Source: Bacteroidota bacterium
GTDB taxonomy: Bacteria; Bacteroidota; Bacteroidia; UKL13-3
DNA length: 49,111 bases
Direction: 5' to 3'
Assembly: GCA_947446605.1 (NCBI GenBank)
Contig: CANFHJ010000005.1
Span: 1 to 49,111 of the forward strand
In this document: in pieces, positions 1-8,339 of the stretch
Layout of the letters: each line of letters begins with the position of its first letter
Numbering within the stretch: the stretch's first letter is position 1
The notes under the pieces: model-generated
What the model was told of the DNA's origin: nothing
Database searches by the model: none
What the model saw: only the letters and a program-made list of their open reading frames with translations
Translations under genes and position numbers: made by a program

Positions 1-1484
1 AATTTCTAGATTCATCTTCAAATATCAACGAAGACGATATTGTAAATAATTCTCAGGCTATTTACCAAAGTCAAATTCAGGAAAAAGAAATTAAAATATT
101 GGAACAAGAAGCAATCTCCAAAGACCAAGCCGTAACTAAAAGCATATTATTCTCTATTGCATTTGTATTATTAGTAGGCGTTTTGTCTATTTATTTTTAT
201 TATAAATATAAATTAGAAAAGAAGAATAAGGATTTAATTGAGCTGTCTTTTAAAGCCGAGCAGTCTGAAAAAGATGCCTTGAACAATGCTATTGAAAAAC
301 AACTACTCCAAACAAAACTGCAAGATGAAGCGCTCAACAGACAAAAATTGGCACTTAATTCTAAAACAAATTTTGTAAGAAATATTAGCCATGAAATTAG
401 AACACCACTGCACGCCATTAATGGGGTTACCAATTTATTATTGTTAGATAAGTTTTTATCTGTAGGACACAAAGAACAAATTGAGGTGCTTAAAACACAA
501 ACGCAAATCTTGGTTAATTTATTTAACTCTGTTCTAGATTACGACCAAATTGAACGCGGCGAAATTCATTTTCACCATGAAAGATTTGAATTGGGCGGAA
601 TGCTAAAAGAGCTAACAGATACATACGCAAATGAGGCAAAGAATAAAGGCATTGAATTTAGCACCCAACTAACGCCAGAGTTATTAGGAAACTATTTATC
701 TGATGAACCAAAAATTAAACAAGTTCTCCAAAATCTAATTTCTAACTCCATTAAATTTACTGAAAAGGGGCAGATAAAACTAAGTATAATTAGAAAAGAA
801 ACAGGTAAAAACAACGACACCTTTCAATTTAAGATTACTGATACTGGTAAGGGAATAAACATAGAAAATAAAAAGCAAATATTCCAAGCATTTGAGCAAG
901 CCGATATGTCGAATTTGCGTGAAAAACATGGAATTGGATTAGGTTTAACCATTAGCAATAAATTGGTAGAAGGCCTAGGTGGAATTCTAAAAATAGACTC
1001 TATACCTAATATAGGAACCAGCATATTTTTTGACTTAATTCTTAAAAGAGAAACACTAAAAGAAGAGCTTGAAGCCAAAGAAAAGGAAGAAGGCAACCTA
1101 ATTGGGAAAAAAGCATTAATAGTTGAAGACATGGAAATAAATGCCATGTTGATGAAACGTTATTTGAAAAATATGGGTTGCGAATTTATGCATGCAACTA
1201 ATGGCGAATTTGCAATTGAACTATTGAAAACACATCCGTTTGATTTTGTATTAATGGATTTACAAATGCCCGTAATGGATGGAATTACTTGCACTAAAGA
1301 AATTAGAAAATTAGAAAATACCGAAGTTAAAAATATTCCAATTATTGCCATTTCGGCTGCAAATGAAGATACCATAGTGAAAGAAGCAATGGAGGCCGGA
1401 ATGAATAATTTTGTACTTAAGCCATTTGAATTTACAGAACTTACAAAAACTATTTTAAAAGAAATTAAAACAGGTAACGCATAA
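1..1484 (+). CDS. Hybrid sensor histidine kinase/response regulator (5' end outside window)
   Basis: The reading frame is open to the left edge of the window (codons in phase with position 3), so the N-terminal sensor region is missing. The first ATG-like start visible (TTG at 99) is internal. In order the protein shows a short coiled region, one transmembrane segment (about 132-190), a coiled coil, a HisKA domain with H-box NISHEIRTPLH (phospho-acceptor His codon 390-392), and an HATPase_c domain with N-box NLISNSIKFT, G1 DTGKGI, F-box and G2 GIGLGL. A C-terminal receiver domain follows, with LMDLQMP (phospho-acceptor Asp codon 1257-1259) and the Lys of VLKPF. Autophosphorylation on His and transfer to the attached receiver are expected at the inner membrane. 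In Bacteroidota this architecture often has N-terminal TPR repeats, which cannot be seen here. Ligand and output are unknown. The family assignment is certain. Confidence 0.93.
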   Translation, partial: FLDSSSNINEDDIVNNSQAIYQSQIQEKEIKILEQEAISKDQAVTKSILFSIAFVLLVGVLSIYFYYKYKLEKKNKDLIELSFKAEQSEKDALNNAIEKQLLQTKLQDEALNRQKLALNSKTNFVRNISHEIRTPLHAINGVTNLLLLDKFLSVGHKEQIEVLKTQTQILVNLFNSVLDYDQIERGEIHFHHERFELGGMLKELTDTYANEAKNKGIEFSTQLTPELLGNYLSDEPKIKQVLQNLISNSIKFTEKGQIKLSIIRKETGKNNDTFQFKITDTGKGINIENKKQIFQAFEQADMSNLREKHGIGLGLTISNKLVEGLGGILKIDSIPNIGTSIFFDLILKRETLKEELEAKEKEEGNLIGKKALIVEDMEINAMLMKRYLKNMGCEFMHATNGEFAIELLKTHPFDFVLMDLQMPVMDGITCTKEIRKLENTEVKNIPIIAISAANEDTIVKEAMEAGMNNFVLKPFEFTELTKTILKEIKTGNA

Positions 1485-1520
1485 ATAATTTCCATAATAG
1501 TTTAATATTTCTGTTGTTTA

Positions 1521-1547
1521 GTTGGCATAAGCCAACATTTTTTATTT
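1521..1547 (+). terminator. Rho-independent terminator after the histidine kinase
   Basis: A perfect 6-bp stem GTTGGC/GCCAAC (1521-1526 and 1531-1536) with loop ATAA is followed by ATTTTTTATTT. It lies 37 bases after the kinase stop and before the MFS gene, so it separates the two transcripts. Confidence 0.7.
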
Positions 1548-1580
1548 ATTTGTTGGTAAACTAAATGTATTACCATCACC

Positions 1581-2804
1581 TTGTCAAATCTTTATAAAAG
1601 TCCGTTTAACCTTGCTGTATTGGCCGCAGGCCTTGGTTTCTTTGTGGATGCCTTTGATTTGTTTCTTTTCAACATATACAGAATTCCAAGCTTAAAAGAT
1701 TTAGGCTTAAGTGGCGCAGAGCTTACACATATTGGCGAAAACCTCTTGGCCATCCAAATGCTGGGCATGATGGTGGGCGGTGTATTAAGTGGCATTATTG
1801 CAGATTACCATGGCAGGGTTTATGTGCTTTTTGGTTCGATCCTATTGTATTCTTTAGCCAATATTGCCAATAGTTTTGTTACAGATGTAGATACCTATGC
1901 CATCATTCGTTTTCTTGCTGGTGTTGGCCTAGCGGGAGAGTTGGGCACCGGTATTACTTTGGTGAGCGAAAGCATGACCAAAGAAAAACGGGGTTATGGT
2001 ACCATTTTGGTAGCAACACTTGGCGCCCTAGGTGCTGTTTGTGCTGGACTTTCTGGCGATTTTCTACCATGGCGCGACGCCTTTCTTTATGCAGGTATTG
2101 CTGGTTTGGTTTTGGTGTTATTTAGGTTCAATACCATGGAGCCAAGCATCTTTAGAAATGCCAAAGAAAACAACTCAAAAATTACCGTTTCATTTAAACT
2201 TTTTTTCACCAACAAGAAACGCTTTCTAACCTATTTGGCCTGTATTTTAATGGGTGTTCCTATTTGGTATTCCGTTGGATTACTCATTACTTTTACACCA
2301 GAAATAATGCAAGAAAATGGTCTCACTGGCACAAAACTTTCCTTATGCTTTATTTTGTTCCAATGCGGCGTAACTATTGGCGATTTAAGCAGTGGCTTAC
2401 TGAGTCAGTATTTTAAGAGTAGAAAGAAAATATTATTTGCCTATATGGCCTTTGCTTGCTTGGCAAGTCTCAGACATTTTATTCTTATTTATACAGGGCA
2501 ATCCCTTAATTTCAGTTCTTTTTTAATTGGTTTGGGCTGTGGCTATTTATCGGTATTTGTAACCAGCACAGCAGAACATTTTGGAACCAATTTGCGCGCT
2601 ACCGCTACCTCAACAGTTACAAATTTTATGCGTGGCGCTATTACCATTTTAATTCCAATGACCTTATTTTTTCAAAGCAAATTTCAAATAACCTTAACAG
2701 CTTCACTTATTCCGGTAGGCATATTGGTTTGGCTAGCAGCCTTATTGGCTGTTTATTTACTGCCAGAAACCTATGGCAAAGAATTGAATTATGTTGAAGA
2801 ATAA
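1581..2804 (+). CDS. Major facilitator superfamily transporter
   Basis: A 407-residue protein with about 12 hydrophobic helices, as expected for an MFS secondary transporter. The loop 2-3 signature is recognisable as GIIADYHGR (a variant of the GxxxDxxGRR motif). A charged central loop (about residues 180-200) divides the two six-helix halves. The C-terminal PETYGKELN resembles the PETKG motif of sugar and metabolite:proton symporters. The start is a TTG at 1581: an in-frame stop sits at 1557, and no ATG occurs before the first membrane helix. The upstream ATG at 1565 is in another frame and stops quickly. Substrate cannot be told from sequence; a metabolite:H+ symporter is the closest guess. 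It is a single-gene unit, convergent with the following minus-strand group. Confidence 0.85.
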   Translation: MSNLYKSPFNLAVLAAGLGFFVDAFDLFLFNIYRIPSLKDLGLSGAELTHIGENLLAIQMLGMMVGGVLSGIIADYHGRVYVLFGSILLYSLANIANSFVTDVDTYAIIRFLAGVGLAGELGTGITLVSESMTKEKRGYGTILVATLGALGAVCAGLSGDFLPWRDAFLYAGIAGLVLVLFRFNTMEPSIFRNAKENNSKITVSFKLFFTNKKRFLTYLACILMGVPIWYSVGLLITFTPEIMQENGLTGTKLSLCFILFQCGVTIGDLSSGLLSQYFKSRKKILFAYMAFACLASLRHFILIYTGQSLNFSSFLIGLGCGYLSVFVTSTAEHFGTNLRATATSTVTNFMRGAITILIPMTLFFQSKFQITLTASLIPVGILVWLAALLAVYLLPETYGKELNYVEE

Positions 2805-2815
2805 ATATAGGTAAA

Positions 2816-2995
2816 TTACTTCTTAAACTGCGTGCCGCAACGCTTGCAATATTTCCAATCTTTCTTAAGCCTACCACACCTATTGCACGATTCCATTACT
2901 TTAACACCTGGATTTGTAATGCGCTGGTATAGATAAATGATGCCTGCAAGAAGCATTAATAATCCTACCAGGCAAATAGCTCCAATTTTTTTCAT
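2816..2995 (-). CDS. Small membrane-anchored zinc-ribbon protein
   Basis: A 59-residue protein: an N-terminal transmembrane helix (about residues 4-24) followed by a basic tail with two CxxC knuckles (CNRCG and CKRCG), the ligand pattern of a treble-clef or zinc-ribbon fold. ATG at 2995 is preferred over the TTG three codons upstream. It starts 12 bases after the stop of the DUF3037 gene and so is probably co-transcribed with it and the HipA-like kinase. I do not recognise a specific family; a role in membrane-associated protein contact is only a guess. Confidence 0.6.
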   Translation of the reverse strand: MKKIGAICLVGLLMLLAGIIYLYQRITNPGVKVMESCNRCGRLKKDWKYCKRCGTQFKK

Positions 2996-3007
2996 GGGTA
3001 TCAATTC

Positions 3008-3403
3008 TTAAATTTCTTCCAAGTGCACATATTCATTAAAAAGTTGCAGTAACTTTTCATTAGGATCGGAACAAAAACCAGGGTGAATTTTAGAACATTG
3101 CAACATGGTGCTTCTGGTAGCGGTTAACCAACGAAACCTTTCTGCAGGTATATACTGTGCAATAGCTCCTCCCGATGGCAATCCCTCAGCAATGTTTACA
3201 AACGCGCTTAAATTGGCCTTAACGAGCGCAATATCGCAATTGGGGGCAAAGGATTGCAAGCGCGTTTCATTGAGTTGAATTTTTGCACCAATGAAATTTA
3301 AATCCTTACAGAATACAATTACACCCACATTTATAAACTCCTCCCGCTCTACCTGAGGTACAAAGCGCAAAATGGCATACTCAAATACGTTGTTATTGGG
3401 CAT
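3008..3403 (-). CDS. DUF3037 domain protein
   Basis: A 131-residue soluble protein with the DUF3037 signature: an N-terminal FEYAILRFVP segment followed by EEFINVGVIVF, then a helical C-terminal part. ATG at 3403 is preferred to the TTG at 3409 because a strong GGAGGAG ribosome binding site lies seven bases upstream, inside the end of the kinase gene. The gene overlaps that kinase by 11 bases, which implies translational coupling. DUF3037 genes are commonly found next to HipA-like kinase genes (my knowledge of the family), which suggests that the two products act together. The biochemical function is unknown. Confidence 0.82.
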   Translation of the reverse strand: MPNNNVFEYAILRFVPQVEREEFINVGVIVFCKDLNFIGAKIQLNETRLQSFAPNCDIALVKANLSAFVNIAEGLPSGGAIAQYIPAERFRWLTATRSTMLQCSKIHPGFCSDPNEKLLQLFNEYVHLEEI

Positions 3404-4178
3404 GGGCAATCTCCTCCATAAAAATATTTGAATGGCTTAACCTGTTTATTAAATAATTGGCGTAGGCATTTCTTTGTTCTTCAATACTTGGGTATATTAA
3501 ATCTGCAGCCAACCAAGCGGCAGGAATTATATTTACCAATTCATTTATAAAGCTATTGCTTAAGCAGCTTTTAGCCAATTGATCTACCGCTGCCAATTCT
3601 GTGGCATCTTGCAATAGCACATGGTTTTTAATCATTTCAAATGTGGCTGTTGCCTTATGCTCCCATGAACTACCCGCATGGTGAAAATACAAAGCGGCAC
3701 CATGGTCTATCAGCCACAAATCATTTCGCCAAAGCAACATATTGGTATTGCGTACGGTTCGATCCATATTCATAAGAAAGGCATCTAACCAAACAATTTT
3801 GGAAGCAGTATGGGCATCAACTTTGCTTACACTTGGATCAAAACTAATTGCAGAAGAAAGATAGTGTAAAGCTAAATTTAAACCTGTGCTTGCTTTTAAT
3901 AGGTCTTGAATTTCTTCGTCGGCTTCGGTTCGGCCAAAGGCTTCATCTAAATTTACAAAAACCAATTCCGGAATTTTTAAACCCAAGGCCCTGGCTATTT
4001 CTCCGCCTATTAATTCGGCAATTAAGGCTTTAGGGCCCTGGCCAGCACCTCTAAATTTTACCACATACAAAAAGCCATCATCGGCCTCTGCTATGGCAGG
4101 CATAGAACCGCCCTCTCTTAAAGGTGTAACATAACGGGTAACATTAACCGTGCGTAATTCTATTGGCAACAAATGCAT
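3393..4178 (-). CDS. HipA-like Ser/Thr kinase (HipA_2 family)
   Basis: A 261-residue, compact HipA-like kinase without the N-terminal subdomain of full HipA. Visible elements are an ATP-binding Lys in YVVKFRG (near residue 35), AELIGGEIARALGL (helix C region), the catalytic loop FLMNMDRTVRNTNML with the Asp-Arg and Asn pair, and the metal-binding LIDHG motif (equivalent of DFG). Essential kinase residues therefore appear intact. It is the first gene of a three-gene unit (kinase, DUF3037, zinc-ribbon). HipA proteins phosphorylate translation factors such as GltX, but the target of this short family is not established. No HipB-like antitoxin is encoded nearby. The inverted repeats directly upstream (4182-4243) could be an operator. 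Confidence 0.8.
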   Translation of the reverse strand: MHLLPIELRTVNVTRYVTPLREGGSMPAIAEADDGFLYVVKFRGAGQGPKALIAELIGGEIARALGLKIPELVFVNLDEAFGRTEADEEIQDLLKASTGLNLALHYLSSAISFDPSVSKVDAHTASKIVWLDAFLMNMDRTVRNTNMLLWRNDLWLIDHGAALYFHHAGSSWEHKATATFEMIKNHVLLQDATELAAVDQLAKSCLSNSFINELVNIIPAAWLAADLIYPSIEEQRNAYANYLINRLSHSNIFMEEIAHAQ

Positions 4179-4181
4179 TTA

Positions 4182-4243
4182 CAATACTACGTAATCTTAT
4201 GAATTAGCTCATAAGATTTTTTAATTAAAGGAAGGTAGTATTG
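4182..4243. repeat. Nested inverted repeats abutting the HipA-like gene start
   Basis: The outer repeat is CAATACTAC (4182-4190) and GTAGTATTG (4235-4243), both perfect. Nested inside is AATCTTATG (4193-4201) and CATAAGATT (4210-4218), also perfect 9-mers with an 8-base loop. The structure begins four bases upstream of the kinase start codon. It could be an operator, a leader hairpin that hides the start, or on the plus strand a terminator-like hairpin (it is followed by TTTT). Function is inferred from position only. Confidence 0.6.
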
Positions 4244-4351
4244 CGCGGTACCAAAAAAATTATTTCCAATTTATAAAAAAGCTCAGTATGCTTGTAAGCA
4301 GTTACCTGTTTTGGATAATACCATTTTTCACTATTAAATTATTCCCTATTA

Positions 4352-5119
4352 ATGCATCCCGAATATGTTTCCTATACAAATTACAAAGACATTGAAGATA
4401 TCAATCGTCTAATTTTTATTGTAAAATCTATTGAAGGAATAAATAAGAAGGAAATAAAAATTTTAGATATTGGTTGTGGCAATGGCAATATAAGCCTTGC
4501 ATTAGGTTCACTTGGCTTTGCTGTTACTGGTGTAGATATTGATAAAACATCTGTTGAGAATGCAGTAAAAAGAAATAAATTTTCAAATGTTCAATTTCAA
4601 ATATTAGATGCAAACACATTTAATTTAAATGCTCAATTTGATGCGGTAGTTTGTAGCGAAGTGCTTGAACATTTAGAACAACCATCAGAATTATTGAAAT
4701 CCATTTTTCAAATAATTAAACCGGGGGGCATACTGGTTGCAACCGTTCCAAATGGCTGGGGACCTAGGGAGATTTTGGTTACCAGACCCATGCAATGGCT
4801 TGCGTATAATAATTGGGATAGCCCATTATTATTACTTAAAAAATTATTGGGCTACCCAAATGCCACAAAGCAAAGCTCCAACCCAGAATTATCACATATT
4901 CAATTTTATTCGGTTTCATCCATCAAAAAAACAATTGGAAATGCGGGGTTTCAACTGCAACAATTTAAAAATGCCGATTTTATTGAAAGAGTATTTCCCT
5001 ATTCATTTCTTACAAGACGCATAAAAGTTTTGCAAAAAATAGATTGTTGGTTTGCGAGGTTCGTTCCGCACCAATTAACAAGTGGTTTTTATACCAGTTG
5101 GGAAAAACCTTTGAAGTAA
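4352..5119 (+). CDS. Class I SAM-dependent methyltransferase (UbiG-like)
   Basis: A 255-residue protein with a Rossmann-type methyltransferase core. Motif I is ILDIGCGNGNISLAL (SAM-binding glycine loop), motif post-I is VTGVDID (acidic residue for the ribose hydroxyls), then DAVVCSEVLEHLEQP and KPGGILVATVPN. The C-terminal 90 residues are specific to the subgroup and contain aromatic-rich segments, as in UbiG-like and glycan-associated methyltransferases. It stands alone between divergent minus-strand units. The substrate is unknown. Catalytic class is clear, specificity is not. Confidence 0.85.
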   Translation: MHPEYVSYTNYKDIEDINRLIFIVKSIEGINKKEIKILDIGCGNGNISLALGSLGFAVTGVDIDKTSVENAVKRNKFSNVQFQILDANTFNLNAQFDAVVCSEVLEHLEQPSELLKSIFQIIKPGGILVATVPNGWGPREILVTRPMQWLAYNNWDSPLLLLKKLLGYPNATKQSSNPELSHIQFYSVSSIKKTIGNAGFQLQQFKNADFIERVFPYSFLTRRIKVLQKIDCWFARFVPHQLTSGFYTSWEKPLK

Positions 5120-5142
5120 TGTTTGCCTAAGCAAGGGTATCC

Positions 5143-5173
5143 AAAAAAAATTCCCAGCATTTAACTGGGAATT
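5143..5173 (-). terminator. Rho-independent terminator of tRNA-Arg
   Basis: On the minus strand, seven bases beyond the tRNA 3' end, a perfect 9-bp stem AATTCCCAG/CTGGGAATT (5149-5157 and 5165-5173) is followed by a T tract (5143-5150). Confidence 0.85.
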
Positions 5174-5179
5174 CTGCTT

Positions 5180-5254
5180 TGGTAGTCTCGACGAGAATCG
5201 AACTCATATCAAATGTTTAGGAAACATCTATTCTATCCATTGAACTACGAGACC
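5180..5254 (-). tRNA. tRNA-Arg (anticodon CCT)
   Basis: The cloverleaf folds fully on the minus strand: acceptor GGTCTCG/CGAGACT, D arm GTTC/GAAT, anticodon stem GATGT/ACATT around loop TTCCTAA, four-base variable loop, and T arm ATGAG/CTCGT around TTCGATT. The anticodon CCT (plus-strand 5219-5221) reads AGG. The 3' CCA is encoded (5180-5182) after discriminator A. Confidence 0.95.
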
Positions 5255-5391
5255 AAGCATTTAGCTGTGCTAAATTTCTAGGTGGCGAATTTAACAAAAT
5301 ATTCCTTATTTCTTGCAATTTAATAGACGCCTGCAGCTCAAATTATGCCTATTTACTCATTACAAGCGTATTTGCCATGCAAAGCTCCAGC

Positions 5392-7362
5392 TTAATGTTG
5401 CACAATAATCTTTTGGCTATAACAAGTAAATTCTCCCGCTAAAATCCTAATTATATAAACACCATTGGCTAAGTTGGCTATTGAAATATTGCCCGTACTG
5501 TTCATTTCATTGCTTAACAAAGTCTGTCCAAACATATCGCAAATTTCTATTTCAACAGCCTTGTTTTGGGCATTAAGAAGCGTCAAATTATCCTCAGCAG
5601 GATTTGGGAAAATACTTATGCCTAAGTAATTATTTACACCCTCTAAACCATTCAATGTGCCATCCTTGGCAATGCTATAGTTTTTTAGAATCCAGCTTTC
5701 TGGGTCAAAACTTATATTGGTTACCGTGCCCGAAACCATCAGTGAATGCAAGCTCAAAGCTTCTCCTTGTTGCAAATAAATGGTGGTGTCGCCATTATTG
5801 GTAGTAACAACCAAAGGCAATGGCAATTGTACCAAATTGCTTGCTGCCTGTGCATTGCTTTGTGCAATAGAAAAATACAATTGGCTCCCCATTTGATTCC
5901 ATTTTATGCTATACGATGGATAACCCACGCCATAAATCCATTGATTGAAAAAATAATCATAATTCTTGCCGCTCAATTCATTCACCAATAAGTTATAATC
6001 TTTGGTACTGGCATTCTTGTTGGCAAAACGTATTTGATAGGTTCTATTCACCTTAAAAAACATAGAATCGCCCAATAAATAATGCAAAACCCTTATGGCC
6101 GAACCGCCTTTATTATAGGTTAAGCCACTGCTAAAAATTCTATTTACATCTGTTGTATCTGTACAATAAACCGAACCTACTTCTGCTTTGGCATCGTTTT
6201 GAATTTTTGTGATAACATTAACGGCATTGGTAGCTGAAGTTAAATATTTTGCTGCCAAATATTCGCAATAAGTAGCATACCCTTCGTTTAGCCAAATATC
6301 GCTCCAGGTGGCACACGTAACATTATCGCCAAACCATTGGTGCGCCAACTCATGCGCCACAATGCCAAAATTAAATATACCCAAGCTGGTCATGGTTTGG
6401 TGCTCCATACCACCACTAAATGGCGCCATTACATGTCCGTATTTTTCTTTATAAAATGGATATACACCAAACAAATCAGAAAAGGTTTCTACCAAAGGTT
6501 TAGTAGCATTTATGCTACTCGCATTATTGGTATAGGCCGCCGGATTAGAATAAATATAATGCTGAATTAAAATACTATCACTAATCTGTTTTGGCTTGGC
6601 ATATGCCTTGTATTCGGTGTATTGCCCAACGGTTGCGGCAACCAAATAATAATTCATTGGGTAACGTGTTTCCCAATTGTAAGTATGTTTTCCATTTCCA
6701 GCAGGCACAATACTTTTTAATAAACCATTTGAACCAACTTTGTTGCTGGTATCTGTGCTTACAGAAATAAAAACAGAATCAATTTTATCTTGTAAAGATT
6801 GTTTACATGGCCACCATTCATAAGCACTGTATGGCTGACTTAAACTCCAGGTAATTTGGTTGCCATAACTTGGAGACGCTTTGTTGCTAAATCCATCTCC
6901 AATAGCTGCACTGGCGCCACTTGGTGGAATACCGTGGTAAAATATTTGTACATCCAAAAACTGGTTAATGCTGCAAGGTGATGGCAATTTTACCAATGCC
7001 AAATCTACATCCCTGCGTATACTTAACTTAATATTATTGCTGCTTAATACAGAATCAACAATTAAATTACCATGCAGTTGAAAAACAAAAGTATCTAGCC
7101 CATTTAACCGGCTTTTAGCTAAGGTTCTAACTTTGCCACTTATAGCAGTACTGGTGCGTTCTAGGTTTAAAAACAAATGATAAAAAACAACATCATATTG
7201 CTCCATGCGTTGCATTTGTTGGTTGCTGGCATTGGCCTTTAACAAATTCTTTTGTGCTGCATTTTGTTTGGCATTTGCACAAGCGTGTTGGGCCTTCACA
7301 AGGTTTTGGTTCGAACCGAAACCAAGCAGCAATAGGCAAAGAAATAAATATTTATTAAACAT
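5392..7362 (-). CDS. Secreted M1-family aminopeptidase with T9SS sorting domain
   Basis: A 656-residue protein. ATG at 7362 gives a clean signal peptide (MFNKYLFLCLLLLGFG, cleavage near KAQ); the frame also has a TTG four codons upstream that nearly touches the previous stop. An M1 N-terminal beta domain is followed by the exopeptidase motif region GGMEHQTM and the zinc site HELAHQWFGD with the distal ligand in NEGYATYCEY (about residues 335-360). The C-terminus (from about 580) has FPNPAEDNL and ends in a beta-sandwich sorting domain of T9SS type A (NGVYIIRI...YSQKIIV), so the enzyme should be exported and attached or released at the cell surface. Likely role: trimming peptides outside the cell. 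It follows a methyltransferase gene by 15 bases. Confidence 0.93.
   Translation of the reverse strand: MFNKYLFLCLLLLGFGSNQNLVKAQHACANAKQNAAQKNLLKANASNQQMQRMEQYDVVFYHLFLNLERTSTAISGKVRTLAKSRLNGLDTFVFQLHGNLIVDSVLSSNNIKLSIRRDVDLALVKLPSPCSINQFLDVQIFYHGIPPSGASAAIGDGFSNKASPSYGNQITWSLSQPYSAYEWWPCKQSLQDKIDSVFISVSTDTSNKVGSNGLLKSIVPAGNGKHTYNWETRYPMNYYLVAATVGQYTEYKAYAKPKQISDSILIQHYIYSNPAAYTNNASSINATKPLVETFSDLFGVYPFYKEKYGHVMAPFSGGMEHQTMTSLGIFNFGIVAHELAHQWFGDNVTCATWSDIWLNEGYATYCEYLAAKYLTSATNAVNVITKIQNDAKAEVGSVYCTDTTDVNRIFSSGLTYNKGGSAIRVLHYLLGDSMFFKVNRTYQIRFANKNASTKDYNLLVNELSGKNYDYFFNQWIYGVGYPSYSIKWNQMGSQLYFSIAQSNAQAASNLVQLPLPLVVTTNNGDTTIYLQQGEALSLHSLMVSGTVTNISFDPESWILKNYSIAKDGTLNGLEGVNNYLGISIFPNPAEDNLTLLNAQNKAVEIEICDMFGQTLLSNEMNSTGNISIANLANGVYIIRILAGEFTCYSQKIIVQH
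7308..7317. repeat. GGTTCGAACC palindrome, copy 1
   Basis: Perfect 10-bp palindrome in the signal-peptide coding region of the M1 aminopeptidase, read as Gly-Ser-Asn with the codons GGT TCG AAC. Confidence 0.7.
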
Positions 7363-7377
7363 GGTTTTGGGCAAAGC

Positions 7378-8232
7378 CTATTTTGTTGCGGTGATTAACT
7401 CGTATGTCCAATAGCCTTTTTTAAGCGCATGGTATTGGTAGTAAGCCGACCAAATATTTTCTATATGCGCAGGGTTGTGTTTGCCCACCAATTTTAATAA
7501 GAAATTCCAAACTATTCCCGGAAAAAAATACAAGTATAAAAGCTGCGCAGAGCGCTTGATATGTGTGGTGAGGTTTTGAGATTGCACCTCCGTAAACCCA
7601 ACATCTGTAGCCTTCTTCAAGAAATCATTTTTAAATTCAAAATGGGGTACCGCCCAGGTTTTTGCCCAACTGTTTAAATAATAAAACTGATCTTCATTGG
7701 GTGTTTCCATGCTTCTATAAAAATCTACCATCACCAATTTTCCACCCTTTTTTAGCAACCTATTTGCTTCTTTTAAAAAGTCTTTTTTTTCATTTGCATG
7801 ACAAACACTTTCTATTGCCCATACCACATCAAAACTTTCTGAGGGAAAATTACTTTGGGTAAAATCGTTTACACTAAAATGAGCCAATTGATCGAGGCCA
7901 AGTTCTTTTGCTTTGTTATTTGCCAAAGCTACATGTTTGTTAGAAAGCGTAATGCCTTCTACTTTACATCCCCTGTTTTTTGCCAAATACAAAGTGCTAC
8001 CACCTACCCCACAGCCGGCGTCTAGCACGGTTTGGTTCGAACCAATTCCAGCTGCATTTGCTAATAATTCATTGAGGTTATATAAGGCCTCTTTGAGGTT
8101 TTTTGTGTTGGTATCCCAATAGCCATAATGCATGGCCATGTGGGTATTAAGGTGCCACAACAAGCTATAATGTTCATCACAGGTTTCGTAGTAATGAATG
8201 ATGTCTTGGTTTTTTACAGATTGCATTTCCAT
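7378..8232 (-). CDS. SAM-dependent methyltransferase (tocopherol/sterol methyltransferase-like)
   Basis: A 284-residue class I methyltransferase. Motif I is VLDAGCGVGGSTLYLAK, followed by VEGITLSNKHVALANNKAKE, the pattern of the gamma-tocopherol, sterol and cyclopropane-fatty-acid-like group, where LS follows the acidic position. Further core segments are SFDVVWAIESVCHA and LKKGGKLVMVDFYR. A hydrophobic aromatic stretch near the C-terminus (LYLYFFPGIVWNFLL) suggests a lipid or isoprenoid substrate or membrane contact. Two starts are possible (8232 or 8226, both ATG). It is divergent from a geranylgeranyl-reductase-like gene, and together they hint at modification of an isoprenoid or polyene lipid, which is inference only. 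Confidence 0.85.
   Translation of the reverse strand: MEMQSVKNQDIIHYYETCDEHYSLLWHLNTHMAMHYGYWDTNTKNLKEALYNLNELLANAAGIGSNQTVLDAGCGVGGSTLYLAKNRGCKVEGITLSNKHVALANNKAKELGLDQLAHFSVNDFTQSNFPSESFDVVWAIESVCHANEKKDFLKEANRLLKKGGKLVMVDFYRSMETPNEDQFYYLNSWAKTWAVPHFEFKNDFLKKATDVGFTEVQSQNLTTHIKRSAQLLYLYFFPGIVWNFLLKLVGKHNPAHIENIWSAYYQYHALKKGYWTYELITATK
8034..8043. repeat. GGTTCGAACC palindrome, copy 2
   Basis: Perfect palindrome inside the methyltransferase gene just before motif I, again read Gly-Ser-Asn. Confidence 0.7.
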
Positions 8233-8322
8233 ATGAAGTTGCCAAGGTAAACAATAATTGCGGCTTCCGAAAAAGCAACAATGCTATTTGCAAACCTGCG
8301 CCCCAATCCTTAATCTTGTTTA

Positions 8323-8330
8323 AATCTTTG
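8323..8330 (+). promoter_or_regulatory. Possible -7 promoter element of the reductase gene
   Basis: AATCTTTG, seven of eight positions of the Bacteroidota -7 element TAnnTTTG, ends 9 bases before the ATG at 8340. No clear -33 TTTG is visible, so this is weak and would give a very short leader. Confidence 0.35.
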
Positions 8331-8339
8331 CCACTTTAA

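Noticed and set aside
3848-4033. Short plus-strand open frames antisense to the HipA-like kinase and similar short antisense frames across the window
   Set aside because: They are antisense to well-supported coding regions and lack recognisable domains or start signals.
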